Source: Bacillus methanolicus MGA3
GTDB taxonomy: Bacteria; Bacillota; Bacilli; Bacillales; Cytobacillaceae
Assembly (NCBI RefSeq): GCF_000724485.1
Contig: NZ_CP007739.1
Location: 2,030,843 to 2,094,842 of the forward strand
Direction: 5' to 3'
DNA: 64,000 nucleotides
Below, piece by piece: positions 17,899 through 27,319 of this stretch. The position numbers and the translations under genes are program-made. The notes beneath the pieces were generated by a model. That model did not search any database. It was not told the origin of the DNA and saw only the letters and a list, made by a program, of their open reading frames with translations. Numbering within the stretch: position 1 is the stretch's first letter; each line of letters begins with the position of its first letter.

Positions 17899-18021
17899 AG
17901 AATTCATTTAAACCAAGTTATCAAAACTTTCTATTTACCTTTACACTACCTCAATATTTCTTCATATTTCCTGTACATAAACATGATATTCTAAAAAAAG
18001 TAAGCACTAGGGGGATTTCAC

Positions 18022-19149
18022 TTGAAGCGTCGATCCGCTCTCATTCTAACTGCTCGTTACGGAAATGGCCATTTAGAGGCAGCAAAAGCAATTGCTCAAG
18101 AAATTAACAGGAAAGGTTTTGAATCTGTCGTTTCAGATTTATTCGGAGAATCATATCCAGCTTTTACAAATTTAACACAATCTTTACTTTTAAAAAGTTT
18201 TACATATGGGCCAAACTTTTATAAATGGTTTTATTATGGAACCAATAAGTTCCATTCGAAAGGACTTGTCCAGTTCTCCAAATACTTAGGCCGCAAGCGG
18301 TTTTTGGAGTTGATCGCTCTCTATAACCCAGCATTTGTCATCACAACTTTTCCGCTTCATACAGCACCTTTTTTCATCAAGAAAACAAAATCTTCGATCC
18401 CAGTTTATACCGTCATTACGGATTATTGTGCTCATCCATATTGGACCAATCCTTTAATTGACCATTATTTTGTTGCATCAAAGTCTGTTAAATTGTCTCT
18501 GATTGCCCAAAATATTGAGGAACAACGCATCACAGTCAGCGGAATTCCAATTCGCTCTGCTTTTGAGAAGAAATTAAACAGAAAATTAGTTTATCGAAAA
18601 TACAACATCTCTTCTCAAAAAAAGGTCATTACCATTCTTGCAGGGGCTTATGGAGTTTTGAAAAATGTTAAGGAACTTTGTGAATCTCTAATACAAAATC
18701 CCGATTATCAAATAATAGTCATATGCGGAAGAAATGAAAAATTATACGAAAAGCTTTCCCCGCTCGTTTTACGTTTTCCTGATTCTATTCGTTTGTTTCG
18801 TTATATCGAAGAAATCCATGAAATTTTTTCAGTTTCTAATTGTTTAATAACAAAGCCCGGTGGACTTACGTTGACAGAATCAGCCGCGTTACAGATTCCA
18901 TTAATCCTTTACAAACCTGTGCCTGGACAGGAAGCAGAGAATGCAAAATTTTTCGCAGAAAAGGGGGCTGCCTTGATTTCCTATTCTAATAAAGATACAT
19001 TTCGTCATATACAAAGGCTTTTCCAAGATGAATCACTTGTTATTAAATTGAAAAACTCTCAAAATAATATTTATCATCCATTTTCCGCAAAAACCATTGC
19101 AGATTATGCCATTCAGCAAATGGAGGAAAATTACGTTTTAACGCTATAA
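18022..19149 (+). CDS. ugtP: UgtP-like processive diacylglycerol glucosyltransferase (GT28 family)
   Basis: A 375-residue GT28 enzyme related to MGDG synthases and B. subtilis UgtP, which builds glucolipids and the lipoteichoic acid anchor from UDP-glucose and diacylglycerol. Signatures are N-terminal ARYGNGHLEAAKAI, TVITDYCAHPYW (about 132-143), ILAGAYGVLKNVKEL (about 210-224) and the donor-site ITKPGGLTLTESAAL followed by YKPVPGQEAENA (about 275-312). It starts at TTG (18022) behind a strong AGGGGGATT site. It follows metA, as in B. subtilis, but behind a terminator. In B. subtilis UgtP also inhibits FtsZ assembly in rich medium. Some divergence from B. subtilis leaves sugar number uncertain. 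Confidence 0.85.
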   Translation: MKRRSALILTARYGNGHLEAAKAIAQEINRKGFESVVSDLFGESYPAFTNLTQSLLLKSFTYGPNFYKWFYYGTNKFHSKGLVQFSKYLGRKRFLELIALYNPAFVITTFPLHTAPFFIKKTKSSIPVYTVITDYCAHPYWTNPLIDHYFVASKSVKLSLIAQNIEEQRITVSGIPIRSAFEKKLNRKLVYRKYNISSQKKVITILAGAYGVLKNVKELCESLIQNPDYQIIVICGRNEKLYEKLSPLVLRFPDSIRLFRYIEEIHEIFSVSNCLITKPGGLTLTESAALQIPLILYKPVPGQEAENAKFFAEKGAALISYSNKDTFRHIQRLFQDESLVIKLKNSQNNIYHPFSAKTIADYAIQQMEENYVLTL

Positions 19150-19169
19150 AAGATAAACACGACAAAATA

Positions 19170-19274
19170 GGCTGACTCATATGCAAAGGTTCAGACCTCC
19201 AAGACAACATATGGACAAACACTAAAAAAATTTATTATTCATTGTTGGAGAGAGACAAACCCTTTGAGTCAGCC
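19170..19274. repeat. GGGTCTGACCC-family element (copy 3)
   Basis: Outer arms GGCTGACTCA (19170-19179) and TGAGTCAGCC (19265-19274) enclose degenerate inner motifs (GTTCAGACCTCC and TTGGAGAGAGACAAACCC). It lies between convergent ugtP-like and AIM24 genes and may terminate both. Confidence 0.78.
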
Positions 19275-19284
19275 CCCTAGTTTG

Positions 19285-19977
19285 TTACGATTGCTGAGAA
19301 TAGTAAATTTCTTCAAACGGCTGAACGACGACAAAGCCATTTCCTGAAAATTTCATTTGAATCGATTCACCGCTTCCTCTTCCAAGGAAAGTTTTTAACG
19401 AAATGTCTGTCACAAACTCAGGCGCAAGCGTTCCCGACCATGCAACCGTAGCGTTAGGGTCTGTATAAACCGGGTTATCAGGAGTAACCAACAAAGTCAA
19501 AGGTTCATAATGGGACGTGATCGCTGCCATTCCTCGTCCTTCAAGACGGACATTAAATAACCCTCCCGCTAACATTCCTGCGACTCTTTTCATTAGCTTA
19601 ATATCCCAATTAATAGATGGTTCAAATGCTAAAAGATCGTTGCCATTTACATAAATTGATTCACCCTGCAAATTTAAAATTGAAATTTTCTTTCCTTGAT
19701 CAGCAACATACAGCTTTCCGTTTCCAGTTGCTTTCATTAACGAAGTTCCTTCACCAGTTAATGCTTTTTTAAACATTTTTCCAAGGCCGTGTTCAAAAAT
19801 TCCTTCCCGTTCAAACTTTATGCTTCCTCGATAAGAAACCATCGCTCCTGCTTTTGCCCATATTTGGCCATTTAAATTAATTTCAAGCATTCTTGGTGTT
19901 TCAAGCTCAAACACACCTTCCCCTCTGTCCTTTTGCTTTGTTTCGTTAACAAAATCATCGATGGAATATCTGCTCAC
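19285..19977 (-). CDS. AIM24 family protein
   Basis: A 230-residue beta-rich protein of the AIM24 (formerly DUF124) family. Recognisable segments are [20 protein letters not shown] (30-49), [41 protein letters not shown] and the glycine-rich C terminus [17 protein letters not shown]. The family is named after a yeast mitochondrial inner-membrane protein; its bacterial function is not known. The start is GTG (19977) after AGGGAGATAGAGA. The leucine/glycine-rich beta-helical look is visible but not diagnostic. Confidence 0.85.
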   Translation of the reverse strand: MSRYSIDDFVNETKQKDRGEGVFELETPRMLEINLNGQIWAKAGAMVSYRGSIKFEREGIFEHGLGKMFKKALTGEGTSLMKATGNGKLYVADQGKKISILNLQGESIYVNGNDLLAFEPSINWDIKLMKRVAGMLAGGLFNVRLEGRGMAAITSHYEPLTLLVTPDNPVYTDPNATVAWSGTLAPEFVTDISLKTFLGRGSGESIQMKFSGNGFVVVQPFEEIYYSQQS

Positions 19978-20107
19978 TCTCTATCTCCCTTTCTACTTTT
20001 GATTTTTCAGCATGAATTACCCACATACGTGTTAATAATTGCTGTCTTACAATAGGTACGTTTTTCCCGGTTACAACGTTTCAGTATACTAAAAGTTTTA
20101 AAAAAGT

Positions 20108-20154
20108 GAGGCTGTCTCAAAAGCCAGAGGGTCAGACCCTTATGAGACAGCCTC
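20108..20154. repeat. GGGTCTGACCC-family hairpin (copy 4)
   Basis: GAGGCTGTCTCA (20108-20119) and TGAGACAGCCTC (20143-20154) are perfect inverted arms around a GGGTCAGACCC core. This is the compact form of the element. Confidence 0.85.
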
Positions 20155-20176
20155 AACTCTTTAATATAAAAAGAAA

Positions 20177-20266
20177 GAGGCTGCATTAAATTCAAAGGGT
20201 CAGCCCCTTCCAATACAACTATATATTGTCTTTGGCGGAAGGAGTCAGACCCTTTTAGTCAGCCTC
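20177..20266. repeat. GGGTCTGACCC-family element (copy 5)
   Basis: GAGGCTG opens and TCAGCCTC closes a 90-bp element with inner GGGTCAGCCCCTTCC and GGAAGGAGTCAGACCC motifs. It begins 22 bp after copy 4 and ends 2 bp before the mntR stop codon, so it likely terminates mntR. Confidence 0.78.
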
Positions 20267-20268
20267 TT

Positions 20269-20688
20269 CTAATTATCATTCAATTTTTGAATAGCTCTTA
20301 ATGCTTTAATTCTGCTTTCATCTTCCTCAAAATATTGGACTAGATCACCAATACGGTCAATCGCGTCCCAGCTGAGATGATGTTCGATTCCTTCAACATC
20401 TTGGTAAATGTGTTCTTCTTTCACACCAATGATTCGTAACAGTTGTTCCAGAAGCTCATGCCTATATACAAGGCGTTGACCAATTTTTTTCCCTTTAGGT
20501 GTTAATATAAGACCTCTATATTTTTCATATACTAGATATTCATCTTTATCTAGTTTTTGAATCATTTTAGTGACAGAGGAGGAATGAACAGACAGTGCTT
20601 CGGCAATATCCGAAACTCTCGCATATCCCTTTTCTTCAATTAATATATAAATTTGTTCAATGTAATCCTCCATACTTGGTGTCGGCAT
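20269..20688 (-). CDS. mntR: Manganese-dependent transcriptional regulator MntR
   Basis: A DtxR-family repressor of manganese uptake genes. From the ATG at 20688 it has 139 residues, nearly the same as B. subtilis MntR. All manganese ligands are in place: Asp8, Glu11, His77, Glu99, Glu102 and His103. The helix-turn-helix is [20 protein letters not shown] (23-42). I chose this start because GGGAGG lies 8 nt upstream; an ATG five codons earlier overlaps that site. The Mn transport genes it would repress are not in this window, although a TerC-family gene is. Confidence 0.95.
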   Translation of the reverse strand: MPTPSMEDYIEQIYILIEEKGYARVSDIAEALSVHSSSVTKMIQKLDKDEYLVYEKYRGLILTPKGKKIGQRLVYRHELLEQLLRIIGVKEEHIYQDVEGIEHHLSWDAIDRIGDLVQYFEEDESRIKALRAIQKLNDN

Positions 20689-20789
20689 CCCGTACCCTCC
20701 CATAATTATTAAACAATCGTCAATAAAAGTTTACTATAGATACAAAACAGAGACAAGGCAATCCAGCTTTCTTTTCCTTATCCTTTCCT

Positions 20790-21557
20790 TTAATCTTCGA
20801 CGAAAAACGTAAACCGAGATTGTTTCCATTGCCGTAAATCAGGTAGAAGAGATTTTTCATTAAACACAATATGATGATCGTTATCTATGGTTAAAATGGT
20901 AGAAGCTCTTGTTCCATAAGTGCTGCTTTGGATAAAGATAGGTGATAACAATTTCTCCCAATCTTTTCCTATCCCGGTATCTGGCAACTCTTCTTCAGGC
21001 GCTTCTTCGGAGTCGGACAAAATTGACAACAAAAGTGATTCGTCAATGATTTTATTACTAATTGCTTGTGTTAGTTTTTCTATCCCTTTTTTAACTTTTG
21101 GCCAGGGCGTATCCAACACAGCGTTACTGAGACCGTGGACGCCCGGTGGAACGATACTGATTTTGTTAAGGATCGGTGAATAATAATAAAGCGATTCAGT
21201 ATCTCCCACCAGCAAGTTAAAGCCATTGTAAAGTTTATGATCTTGCTGTACTTTTTCGAGATATTCCTTTGGTTTAGATGAACCGGTTAAATAGTTGCTG
21301 ACGAGAAAACCTCGGGATTTGGCGTCCAAACGGTCATATCCGGGAGCGCGGTAATTTGTAATGGCAGCAAAACGTCCGGTTCGGGTAACTCCCATCCATG
21401 TTCCCCCTTTCTCCAAATCGCGCCCGGCAAGTACAGTAGGATGATCTTCCCAAAATGCTGCTAGAGCAGTTGGACGTTTGTAAAACTCATCGCGGTTGGC
21501 AGCCATAATGAGCGGATAATCGGGATGAACACGATAAGCAAATAAAATGAGACACAC
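20790..21557 (-). CDS. NRDE family (TANGO2-like) protein
   Basis: The 255-residue protein starts MCLILFAYRVHPDYPLIMAA followed by NRDEFYKRPT, the defining NRDE motif. Cys2 directly after the initiator Met and the Ntn-hydrolase-like fold suggest an N-terminal nucleophile. GGTWMGVTRTGRFAAITNYR and SNYLTG are further family blocks. Relatives include the eukaryotic TANGO2 protein, linked to lipid or heme handling; bacterial substrates are unknown. The start is GTG (21557) after GGAGGTTAATTAAC. Single gene. Confidence 0.85.
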   Translation of the reverse strand: MCLILFAYRVHPDYPLIMAANRDEFYKRPTALAAFWEDHPTVLAGRDLEKGGTWMGVTRTGRFAAITNYRAPGYDRLDAKSRGFLVSNYLTGSSKPKEYLEKVQQDHKLYNGFNLLVGDTESLYYYSPILNKISIVPPGVHGLSNAVLDTPWPKVKKGIEKLTQAISNKIIDESLLLSILSDSEEAPEEELPDTGIGKDWEKLLSPIFIQSSTYGTRASTILTIDNDHHIVFNEKSLLPDLRQWKQSRFTFFVED

Positions 21558-21875
21558 GTTAATTAACCTCCAATATGACTAGGCAAGTATAACGCAGCAT
21601 GAGAAATGAAACGCCTCAATAGATATATTTTGAACAAAAGATTTACGCGGTTAATCACACTCACCGCCAAATTATATCATTGAACTGCTCCTATATAAAA
21701 TTTATAGTTATTTAAGGTGGGAGATTCCTAAAAAGAACTTAAAAATAATTTGAAGTTACAATATTGACCGGCAGTTAAAAAGATTTAACTTAAACAACGA
21801 GGCTTACTTAAAACTCCATGGCATATCAGCCGCCACGATAAATGAGTCTTCTAGATAAGACACCATATAAAAAGA

Positions 21876-21971
21876 AAAGGGTCAGAACCCTCCAATTCAA
21901 CAGATAAATACGAATAAAACCATGCTATCTATTGTCATCGTTGAAGAGAGTCAGACCCTTATGAGTCAGCC
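21876..21971. repeat. GGGTCTGACCC-family element (copy 6)
   Basis: The left side begins AAAGGGTCAGAACCCTCC and the right ends AGAGTCAGACCCTTATGAGTCAGCC. The left outer arm seems eroded. It lies in the 475-bp gap 21558-22032 before the topB stop; the remainder of that gap shows no convincing gene. Confidence 0.72.
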
Positions 21972-22032
21972 TTTTTGGGCTTATCCAATATTATCGATAT
22001 ACACGATTTTATGCATTATGATGCATTATCCA

Positions 22033-24216
22033 TTATGTCTTAAATGTAAATTCAATTTTTGATTTATCATTGTTCCAAATTATATAGGCATCAAAGGATT
22101 TTTCGTCTTTCTTAAATCCTTTAATTAAATCTGTTTGGCCGTCTTTTAATAGTTTTTTCAAATTCGCTTGTGAAATCGTTTTTCCTAATATTTTCTTTGA
22201 AATAGTGAAGTCACAATTTGTCTCATTATAGTTAGAACAACCATAAAACGTACCTTTATCGACTACCTTTCCGCCACATTTTTTGCATGGACCAAAACTG
22301 GCGTTTCCTTTTGCTGATTTATTTCGATTTCCTATTCGCACGGAAGCTTTAACACTTTTTACATCAATATGATCAAATGTCCAAGATTTAGACTGTTTTA
22401 CTGCATCCTCAATCAGTTTAACAGTTAATTTTTTTACTTGCTCCATAAATGCTTGCGGAGAAGCTTTGCCATCTCCAATTTCACTTAAACGCTGCTCCCA
22501 CTTAGCTGTCATTTCTGGGGAAGCCAATACACTCTTACCAACTGCTTCAATGAGCAACTTTCCCTTTTCTGTAGCATACACAAGGTTCTTTTGTACATTA
22601 ATGTACTTTCGCTCTTTTAACACTCCTATGATGCTTGCTCTCGTAGCCTCAGTACCTAATCCTTCTGTTTGATTTAATACTTTTACAAGCTCTTCATCCT
22701 CTAAGTGCTTACCAGCCGTTTTCATTAATGTAATAAGTTGACCTTCTGTATAGCGTTTAGGTGGCTGCGTCTTTCCTTCTTTCACAGTTGCTTGTTGAAC
22801 GATTCCTTGTTCTCCTTCTTTTAGAGACGGCAAATCTTGTTCATCATCTTCATTACTCTTTTCTTTTTGCTCACCATAAATCACTTTGCGCCAACCTTCT
22901 TGTATCATCTCTTTTCCTTTTGAGATAAAAGCAGCACGGCCATCGACTAATGTGTGAATCGTTGTATAATCAACTATTGCATTATCATAATGCGCTGCAA
23001 TTAATCGCTCTACAATCAAGTGATAAATATTTTGCTCATCAATAGATAATTTTGCAGGGTCTGTCACCTGTTCCGTTGGAATAATGGCATAGTGGTCTGT
23101 AACTTTCTTTTCATTAACGTAGCGTTTATTATTTATAATAGAATCAACAGGCAGAGGGAAAAATTTGTTATATTGTTTTAACTGACTTAATTTTTGCAGA
23201 ATTTCTGGAAACATAGCTGCTTCTTCTTTTGTTACAAAATTCGAGTCGCTTCGAGGATATGAAATCATTCCCTTTAGATATAATTTTTGCGCTATATCTA
23301 ATGTTTTTTGTGGAGGATATTTAAACATTTTATTTGCAGTTGCCTGTAGAGCTGACAAATTAAAGAAATATGGTGGTTGAAACTCTTTTCGTTCTTTCTC
23401 AATCTTTTGTATTTCTGCCGATTTCCCTTTACAAAACTGAGCAATCTTATAAGCCATTTCCTTTTCTTTTAAACGTGTTTCTCCATCTTTATGCCACTTG
23501 CCCTCAAAATATTTTTCTTGCATGTTAAATGCAGCACGTACTTCCCAGAAAGATTCTGATTTAAAATTATTAATCTCATGTTCACGCTTTACAATTAGTG
23601 CCAATGTTGGCGTTTGAACTCTTCCTGTAGAGAACACGTCGTAAATCCCTTTTTGCTGAAGCAAAAGAGTATAGGCTCTAGAAGCATTCATTCCAACAAG
23701 CCAGTCAGCACAAGCTCTACTGATGGCTTCATAATAAATATTTCTAGTTTGGGATTCATCTAATAAATTTTCAAATCCATTTATCACAGCCTTTGGAGTT
23801 AAAGAAGAAATCCAAAGACGTCTTATTTTTTTGTGATTATTACACTGGGAAAGAATAATCCTAATAATTGCCTCTCCTTCTCTTTCAGCGTCGCCCCCGA
23901 TGATAATTTCAGAGACATCCTTTCGATGAACAAGCTCTTTAATAATTTGAAACTGTTTCCACTTAGCTCTTGATACACGATATTGAAAGCGTTCCGGGAT
24001 TATGGGCAACGTTTCTAATGACCATTTCTTCCACTTTTGATCATAGTTTTCCGGAGGAACCAACTCACATAGATGTCCAATGGCCCATGTCAATAACGCA
24101 CCATTAGGAAAAATATGATTTGGTGCTATCTCTAAATAGCCATCCTTTTTCTTAAAAGAAAAAGGTGCGGCCAATTTTAAACCTTGATCAGGCTTTTCTG
24201 CAATGATTAACTTCAT
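22033..24216 (-). CDS. topB: DNA topoisomerase III
   Basis: A type IA topoisomerase of 727 residues that relaxes and decatenates single-stranded junctions. The Toprim domain starts MKLIIAEKPDQG and carries GGDAEREGEAIIR. The catalytic tyrosine lies in GMISYPRSDSN (about residue 320). The C terminus has a topoisomerase zinc finger (CKKCGG...CSNYNETNCDF). The ATG at 24216 follows AGGAG with 7-nt spacing; an in-frame ATG ten codons upstream lacks one. Length equals that of B. subtilis TopB from memory. No conjugative-plasmid genes surround it, so it is taken as the chromosomal enzyme. Confidence 0.95.
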   Translation of the reverse strand: MKLIIAEKPDQGLKLAAPFSFKKKDGYLEIAPNHIFPNGALLTWAIGHLCELVPPENYDQKWKKWSLETLPIIPERFQYRVSRAKWKQFQIIKELVHRKDVSEIIIGGDAEREGEAIIRIILSQCNNHKKIRRLWISSLTPKAVINGFENLLDESQTRNIYYEAISRACADWLVGMNASRAYTLLLQQKGIYDVFSTGRVQTPTLALIVKREHEINNFKSESFWEVRAAFNMQEKYFEGKWHKDGETRLKEKEMAYKIAQFCKGKSAEIQKIEKERKEFQPPYFFNLSALQATANKMFKYPPQKTLDIAQKLYLKGMISYPRSDSNFVTKEEAAMFPEILQKLSQLKQYNKFFPLPVDSIINNKRYVNEKKVTDHYAIIPTEQVTDPAKLSIDEQNIYHLIVERLIAAHYDNAIVDYTTIHTLVDGRAAFISKGKEMIQEGWRKVIYGEQKEKSNEDDEQDLPSLKEGEQGIVQQATVKEGKTQPPKRYTEGQLITLMKTAGKHLEDEELVKVLNQTEGLGTEATRASIIGVLKERKYINVQKNLVYATEKGKLLIEAVGKSVLASPEMTAKWEQRLSEIGDGKASPQAFMEQVKKLTVKLIEDAVKQSKSWTFDHIDVKSVKASVRIGNRNKSAKGNASFGPCKKCGGKVVDKGTFYGCSNYNETNCDFTISKKILGKTISQANLKKLLKDGQTDLIKGFKKDEKSFDAYIIWNNDKSKIEFTFKT

Positions 24217-24325
24217 AAAAAAACTCCTAAACTGATAAACTTTCAAGCTTTTTTACCTTAAATTCTTTATACCAAAAAGTAGAATAACATGAAAGCACTT
24301 TCTATTATTGGTTCTATAGTTGAAC

Positions 24326-24360
24326 GTAAAAAGAACCGGCGCCTACACGGCACCGGCTCC
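24326..24360 (-). terminator. Terminator after the glcD-like gene
   Basis: On the minus strand GAGCCGGTGCC and GGCGCCGGTTC form an 11-bp stem followed by TTTTT. Confidence 0.85.
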
Positions 24361-24382
24361 TTTTCCACAGTTGTTCACATGC

Positions 24383-25750
24383 TTACAAATTTGGAAGAAC
24401 CTTTCCTGGGTTTAAAATATTTAACGGATCGAGGGTTTGTTTAATGAGACTCATAATGTTTACAGCAGAGCCATGTTCCTGCAGCTGATATTTTCTTTTC
24501 CCCACTCCAACTCCATGTTCGCCAGTACAAGTTCCTCCCCGGCTTAACGCATATTCTACCAATCCGGCATTAAACTTTTCAGCACGGGACATTTCGTTAG
24601 CATCTTCTGGATTGAACATCACTAAAGCATGATAATTTCCATCCCCAATGTGTCCAAGAACTGCCCCGTCTAATCCTGATTCATCCAACTTCTCCCTTGC
24701 ATATTTTACAGCATCTGCCAGTTCAGTTAGTGGAACACAAACATCTGTAACCATCATCTTTTTTCCTGGAGATCCATGCAAGAAAGCATATGCGAGATTG
24801 TGGCGGGCTTCCCATAATTGCGAACGGGCTTTCGTCTCTGTCTCAAACGCCCACTCGCTGCATTCTTCTTGAATAGCCAGTTCCTTTGCCAATTCAATAT
24901 CCTGTTCAAGACCTGATTTATTCCCATGGAATTCTAAAAAAAGTGTGGGCTCTTCCTTATAGTTTCTTTCAAACTGCCGGTTAATCTGGTAAATCGAGCG
25001 CGCATCCACAAGTTCTACCCTGGCGACGGGAATGCCCGCTCCAAGTATTGAGACAGCCGTTTGGACCGCCTGTTCTACAGTAGGAAATGTTGCTCTTGCT
25101 GCCACAATTTCCTCAGGAATTCCATGGACCCGAAGCACCAGCTCTGTAAAAATGCCAAGTGTACCTTCTGATCCAACGAACAAACCAGTCAAATTATATC
25201 CCGAAGACGATTTTGCTGAAAGTCCGCCGGTGCGGATGACCTCCCCGTTTGCTAAAACCACTTCAAGGTCTCTTACTTGATCACGCATCACGCCATATCG
25301 AACCGCAGTTGTCCCGCTGGCATTCGTTGCTGCCATCCCTCCTAAAGTAGCGTCTGCGCCGGGGTCTACTGTGAAAAACAAACCATATTTTTTCAGCTCT
25401 TTGTTGACTTGTGAACGTGTAACACCTGGCTGGACTCTGACAAGAAAATCCCCTGGCCGTACTTCTAAAATTTTGTTCATTCTTTGAAAATCTAGGGAAA
25501 TTCCCCCTTGATAAGGAATAACATGTCCCTCCAAGCTAGTCCCCAAGCCAAATGGAACAACTGGTATGTTGTTTGTGCTGGCAAATTTCATCACCTTGCT
25601 AACATCCTCCGTTGATTCAGGAAAAACGACAACATCCGGAAGATGCGGTGTATGGTATGATTCATCTTTACTGTGCTGCTCTAAAATTGTTTCATTAACT
25701 GTAACCTGGTCGTTCGATAATATTTTTTGTAATTCCTCAAGCAAGTTCAT
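24383..25750 (-). CDS. FAD-linked oxidase, glycolate oxidase subunit GlcD / D-lactate dehydrogenase type
   Basis: A 455-residue FAD-binding PCMH-fold flavoenzyme. Visible blocks are VVPFGLGTSLEGH (PP loop), DPGADATLGGMAATNASGT, GLFVGSEGTLGIFTE and the C-terminal GHIGDGNYHALV and GGTCTGEHGVGVGKR motifs of the GlcD/DLD family. It oxidises a 2-hydroxy acid such as glycolate or D-lactate. Partner genes (glcE, glcF) are absent here, unlike the usual glc operon, so a stand-alone D-lactate dehydrogenase is equally possible. The start has GGAGGAAAATAAAT before ATG; own terminator downstream. Confidence 0.85.
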   Translation of the reverse strand: MNLLEELQKILSNDQVTVNETILEQHSKDESYHTPHLPDVVVFPESTEDVSKVMKFASTNNIPVVPFGLGTSLEGHVIPYQGGISLDFQRMNKILEVRPGDFLVRVQPGVTRSQVNKELKKYGLFFTVDPGADATLGGMAATNASGTTAVRYGVMRDQVRDLEVVLANGEVIRTGGLSAKSSSGYNLTGLFVGSEGTLGIFTELVLRVHGIPEEIVAARATFPTVEQAVQTAVSILGAGIPVARVELVDARSIYQINRQFERNYKEEPTLFLEFHGNKSGLEQDIELAKELAIQEECSEWAFETETKARSQLWEARHNLAYAFLHGSPGKKMMVTDVCVPLTELADAVKYAREKLDESGLDGAVLGHIGDGNYHALVMFNPEDANEMSRAEKFNAGLVEYALSRGGTCTGEHGVGVGKRKYQLQEHGSAVNIMSLIKQTLDPLNILNPGKVLPNL

Positions 25751-25861
25751 ATTTATTTTCCTCCAATCATACCTGTCTCTCCTCTAAAAATTATCTTAGC
25801 TTGCTATCCAAGCAAAGACAATATAATCATCTAAATATTCAGAATTAAAGGTTTCCGCGTA

Positions 25862-25903
25862 AAAATAAAATAGTCAGCCATAAATACTGGCTGACTATTT
25901 TAT
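25862..25903. terminator. Hairpin overlapping the end of the next gene
   Basis: AAAATAGTCAGCC pairs with GGCTGACTATTTT around a short AT-rich loop, with T-rich flanks on the minus strand. The TAG stop of the gene at 25895 lies inside the stem. Confidence 0.75.
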
Positions 25904-26413
25904 CTTCTTAAGTATTTTTTCAATCAAATGACCAGTAAAACCACCTATAACTCCTAAAAAAATTCCGTTAAAAACAGGACTTAAGAAAAATTTTAAAAAA
26001 ATAAAGTCAGTAAGGAAGGGGAGTTTCCAAATAATACCAACATTCATACCGACCACCAACCCGAGACAAAATCCGGTTAAATAAGTTTTTTTTGGCAGCT
26101 CATTCCCTTCTCGCTGATGACTTATGATTTTTGCTTTGTTGTAGGCTTGCCATATTGAAAAACCATATATAGATGGATAAAACAATCCCCATTGATAATT
26201 AATAATATCATTAGCCATTTGATAATCTCCATGAAAAGAATGCAAAATTGACACATTTAATCTAGATAACACGTTTGCCCCAACTTCACACAATAAAAGC
26301 ACCGTGCCAAAAATATATTGTCCGTTATAGTACTGGCCAAAACCGCACATCATTACTGACCATAATAAAGCTGTAATTGGTGATTTATACACATGATGTT
26401 TTTCTACTTCCAT
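25895..26413 (-). CDS. Small membrane protein, possibly TM2-related
   Basis: 172 residues with three or four hydrophobic segments. The N-terminal block SPITALLWSVMMCGFGQYYN followed by GQYIFGTVLL resembles the TM2 domain pattern (polar turn, GxGQfYnGq). The C-terminal half has glycine-rich helices ending in a lysine tail (IEKILKKIK). I cannot assign a function. Start is ATG at 26413 after AAAGG. The low-GC coding is in line with neighbours. Confidence 0.6.
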   Translation of the reverse strand: MEVEKHHVYKSPITALLWSVMMCGFGQYYNGQYIFGTVLLLCEVGANVLSRLNVSILHSFHGDYQMANDIINYQWGLFYPSIYGFSIWQAYNKAKIISHQREGNELPKKTYLTGFCLGLVVGMNVGIIWKLPFLTDFIFLKFFLSPVFNGIFLGVIGGFTGHLIEKILKKIK

Positions 26414-26503
26414 CGTTGAACCTTTCCAATTTCAGGTGTTGTTTAATTAGAATTATTTTTTACAATAAAAGAAAAAACATCCGTTTAGAAACAAAATAAT
26501 TGT

Positions 26504-26794
26504 TTAATTTCGTTTGTAAGTCTGGATCGATCCATCCTTTTGGATATACCAGTTATCATTTGAAACGATTGTGACAATTGTCAAAATGAGTGAAGGGATT
26601 TTTTCAACCCGAAACACTGCAGCTTCAATCTGTTCATTAAAAATTAAAAAAGAGTCGCCATGTGAAAAACTATGCAAAACGGCACCCATTGTAAGCAAGG
26701 AATTGACTATTGCTTCCCGCTCCTCTGTTTCGATCATGATGTGAGGAGAGAAATTTACAATCCAATCTTCATTTCCTATTGAAAATCGGTACAT
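26504..26794 (-). CDS. Hypothetical 96-residue protein
   Basis: Unrecognised. Soluble, mixed beta/alpha by eye, with alternating hydrophobic strands (LILTIVTIVSNDNWYIQKDG). The ATG is preceded by AAGGGTGAGAAA. It lies divergently from the cold-shock gene, whose promoter region starts about 120 bp away. Confidence 0.5.
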   Translation of the reverse strand: MYRFSIGNEDWIVNFSPHIMIETEEREAIVNSLLTMGAVLHSFSHGDSFLIFNEQIEAAVFRVEKIPSLILTIVTIVSNDNWYIQKDGSIQTYKRN

Positions 26795-26912
26795 TTTCTC
26801 ACCCTTTGTTTTGTGGAGATATTAATAAAAGATATGAACAAAACGTGTTTTTATGTATACTGAAAAACTTTTTTCATTTAGAAGTGATTTCGTAAAAAAA
26901 TTCTCACAATTA

Positions 26913-27054
26913 TTGACGTTTACTATTGTTTTCGTGTATATTAAAGACATCATTGGCCGAATAATTTTCCGTCTCCGGAATATATTCTGTCGTATGATAT
27001 TATTTTACATGGACACGTTATCGTGTCTCGAATGGTTTAGGAGGAAAGTGTAAT
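26913..27054 (+). promoter_or_regulatory. Promoter and long leader of the cold-shock gene
   Basis: TTGACG (26913-26918), an 18-bp spacer and an extended TG-TATATT (26937-26942) give a start site near 26949 and a leader of about 105 nt. Just before the ribosome site a hairpin GACACG-TTAT-CGTGTC (about 27011-27027) precedes TTTAGGAGGAAAGTGTAAT. Long structured leaders are usual for cold-shock mRNAs and mediate temperature-dependent translation. Confidence 0.65.
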
Positions 27055-27255
27055 ATGCAAAACGGTAAAGTAAAATGGTTTAACAACGAAAAAGGCTACG
27101 GATTTATTGAAGTTGAAGGCGGAGACGATGTATTAGTACATTTCAGCGCAATTCAAGGTGAAGGATTCAAAAGCTTAGAAGAAGGCCAAGAAGTTTCTTT
27201 TGAAATTGTTCAAGGAAACCGCGGACCTCAAGCAGCGAATGTTGTGAAACTTTAA
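27055..27255 (+). CDS. cspD: Cold-shock protein (CspB/CspD family)
   Basis: A 66-residue nucleic-acid-binding cold-shock domain. RNP1 is KGYGFIEV (13-20) and RNP2 is VLVHFSAI (27-34). Start [18 protein letters not shown] is typical. The paralogue assignment (cspD) rests on the position next to ypeQ-ypeP as in B. subtilis, and could be another csp. It acts as an RNA chaperone and transcription antiterminator. Strong AGGAGG site; terminator directly after. Confidence 0.93.
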   Translation: MQNGKVKWFNNEKGYGFIEVEGGDDVLVHFSAIQGEGFKSLEEGQEVSFEIVQGNRGPQAANVVKL

Positions 27256-27272
27256 TTCCTCAAATAAATAAT

Positions 27273-27302
27273 AGGCCGGTGTTTAAACACCGGCCTTTTT
27301 TA
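27273..27302 (+). terminator. Terminator after csp
   Basis: The perfect palindrome AGGCCGGTGTTTAAACACCGGCCT is followed by a run of T. Confidence 0.92.
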
Positions 27303-27319
27303 ATTTCATGAAATTCATA

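Noticed and set aside
21800..21865. Short minus-strand frame reading VSYLEDSFIVAADMPWSFK
   Set aside because: Only about 20 codons, no ribosome site and no recognisable parent gene; could be a gene fragment but not supportable.
21558..22032. 475-bp gap before topB as a hidden gene
   Set aside because: Apart from repeat copy 6 no frame with a start site and protein-like content was found on either strand.
22033..24216. topB as a sign of an integrated conjugative element
   Set aside because: No relaxase, integrase or type IV secretion genes nearby, and the protein matches the chromosomal Bacillus enzyme in length.
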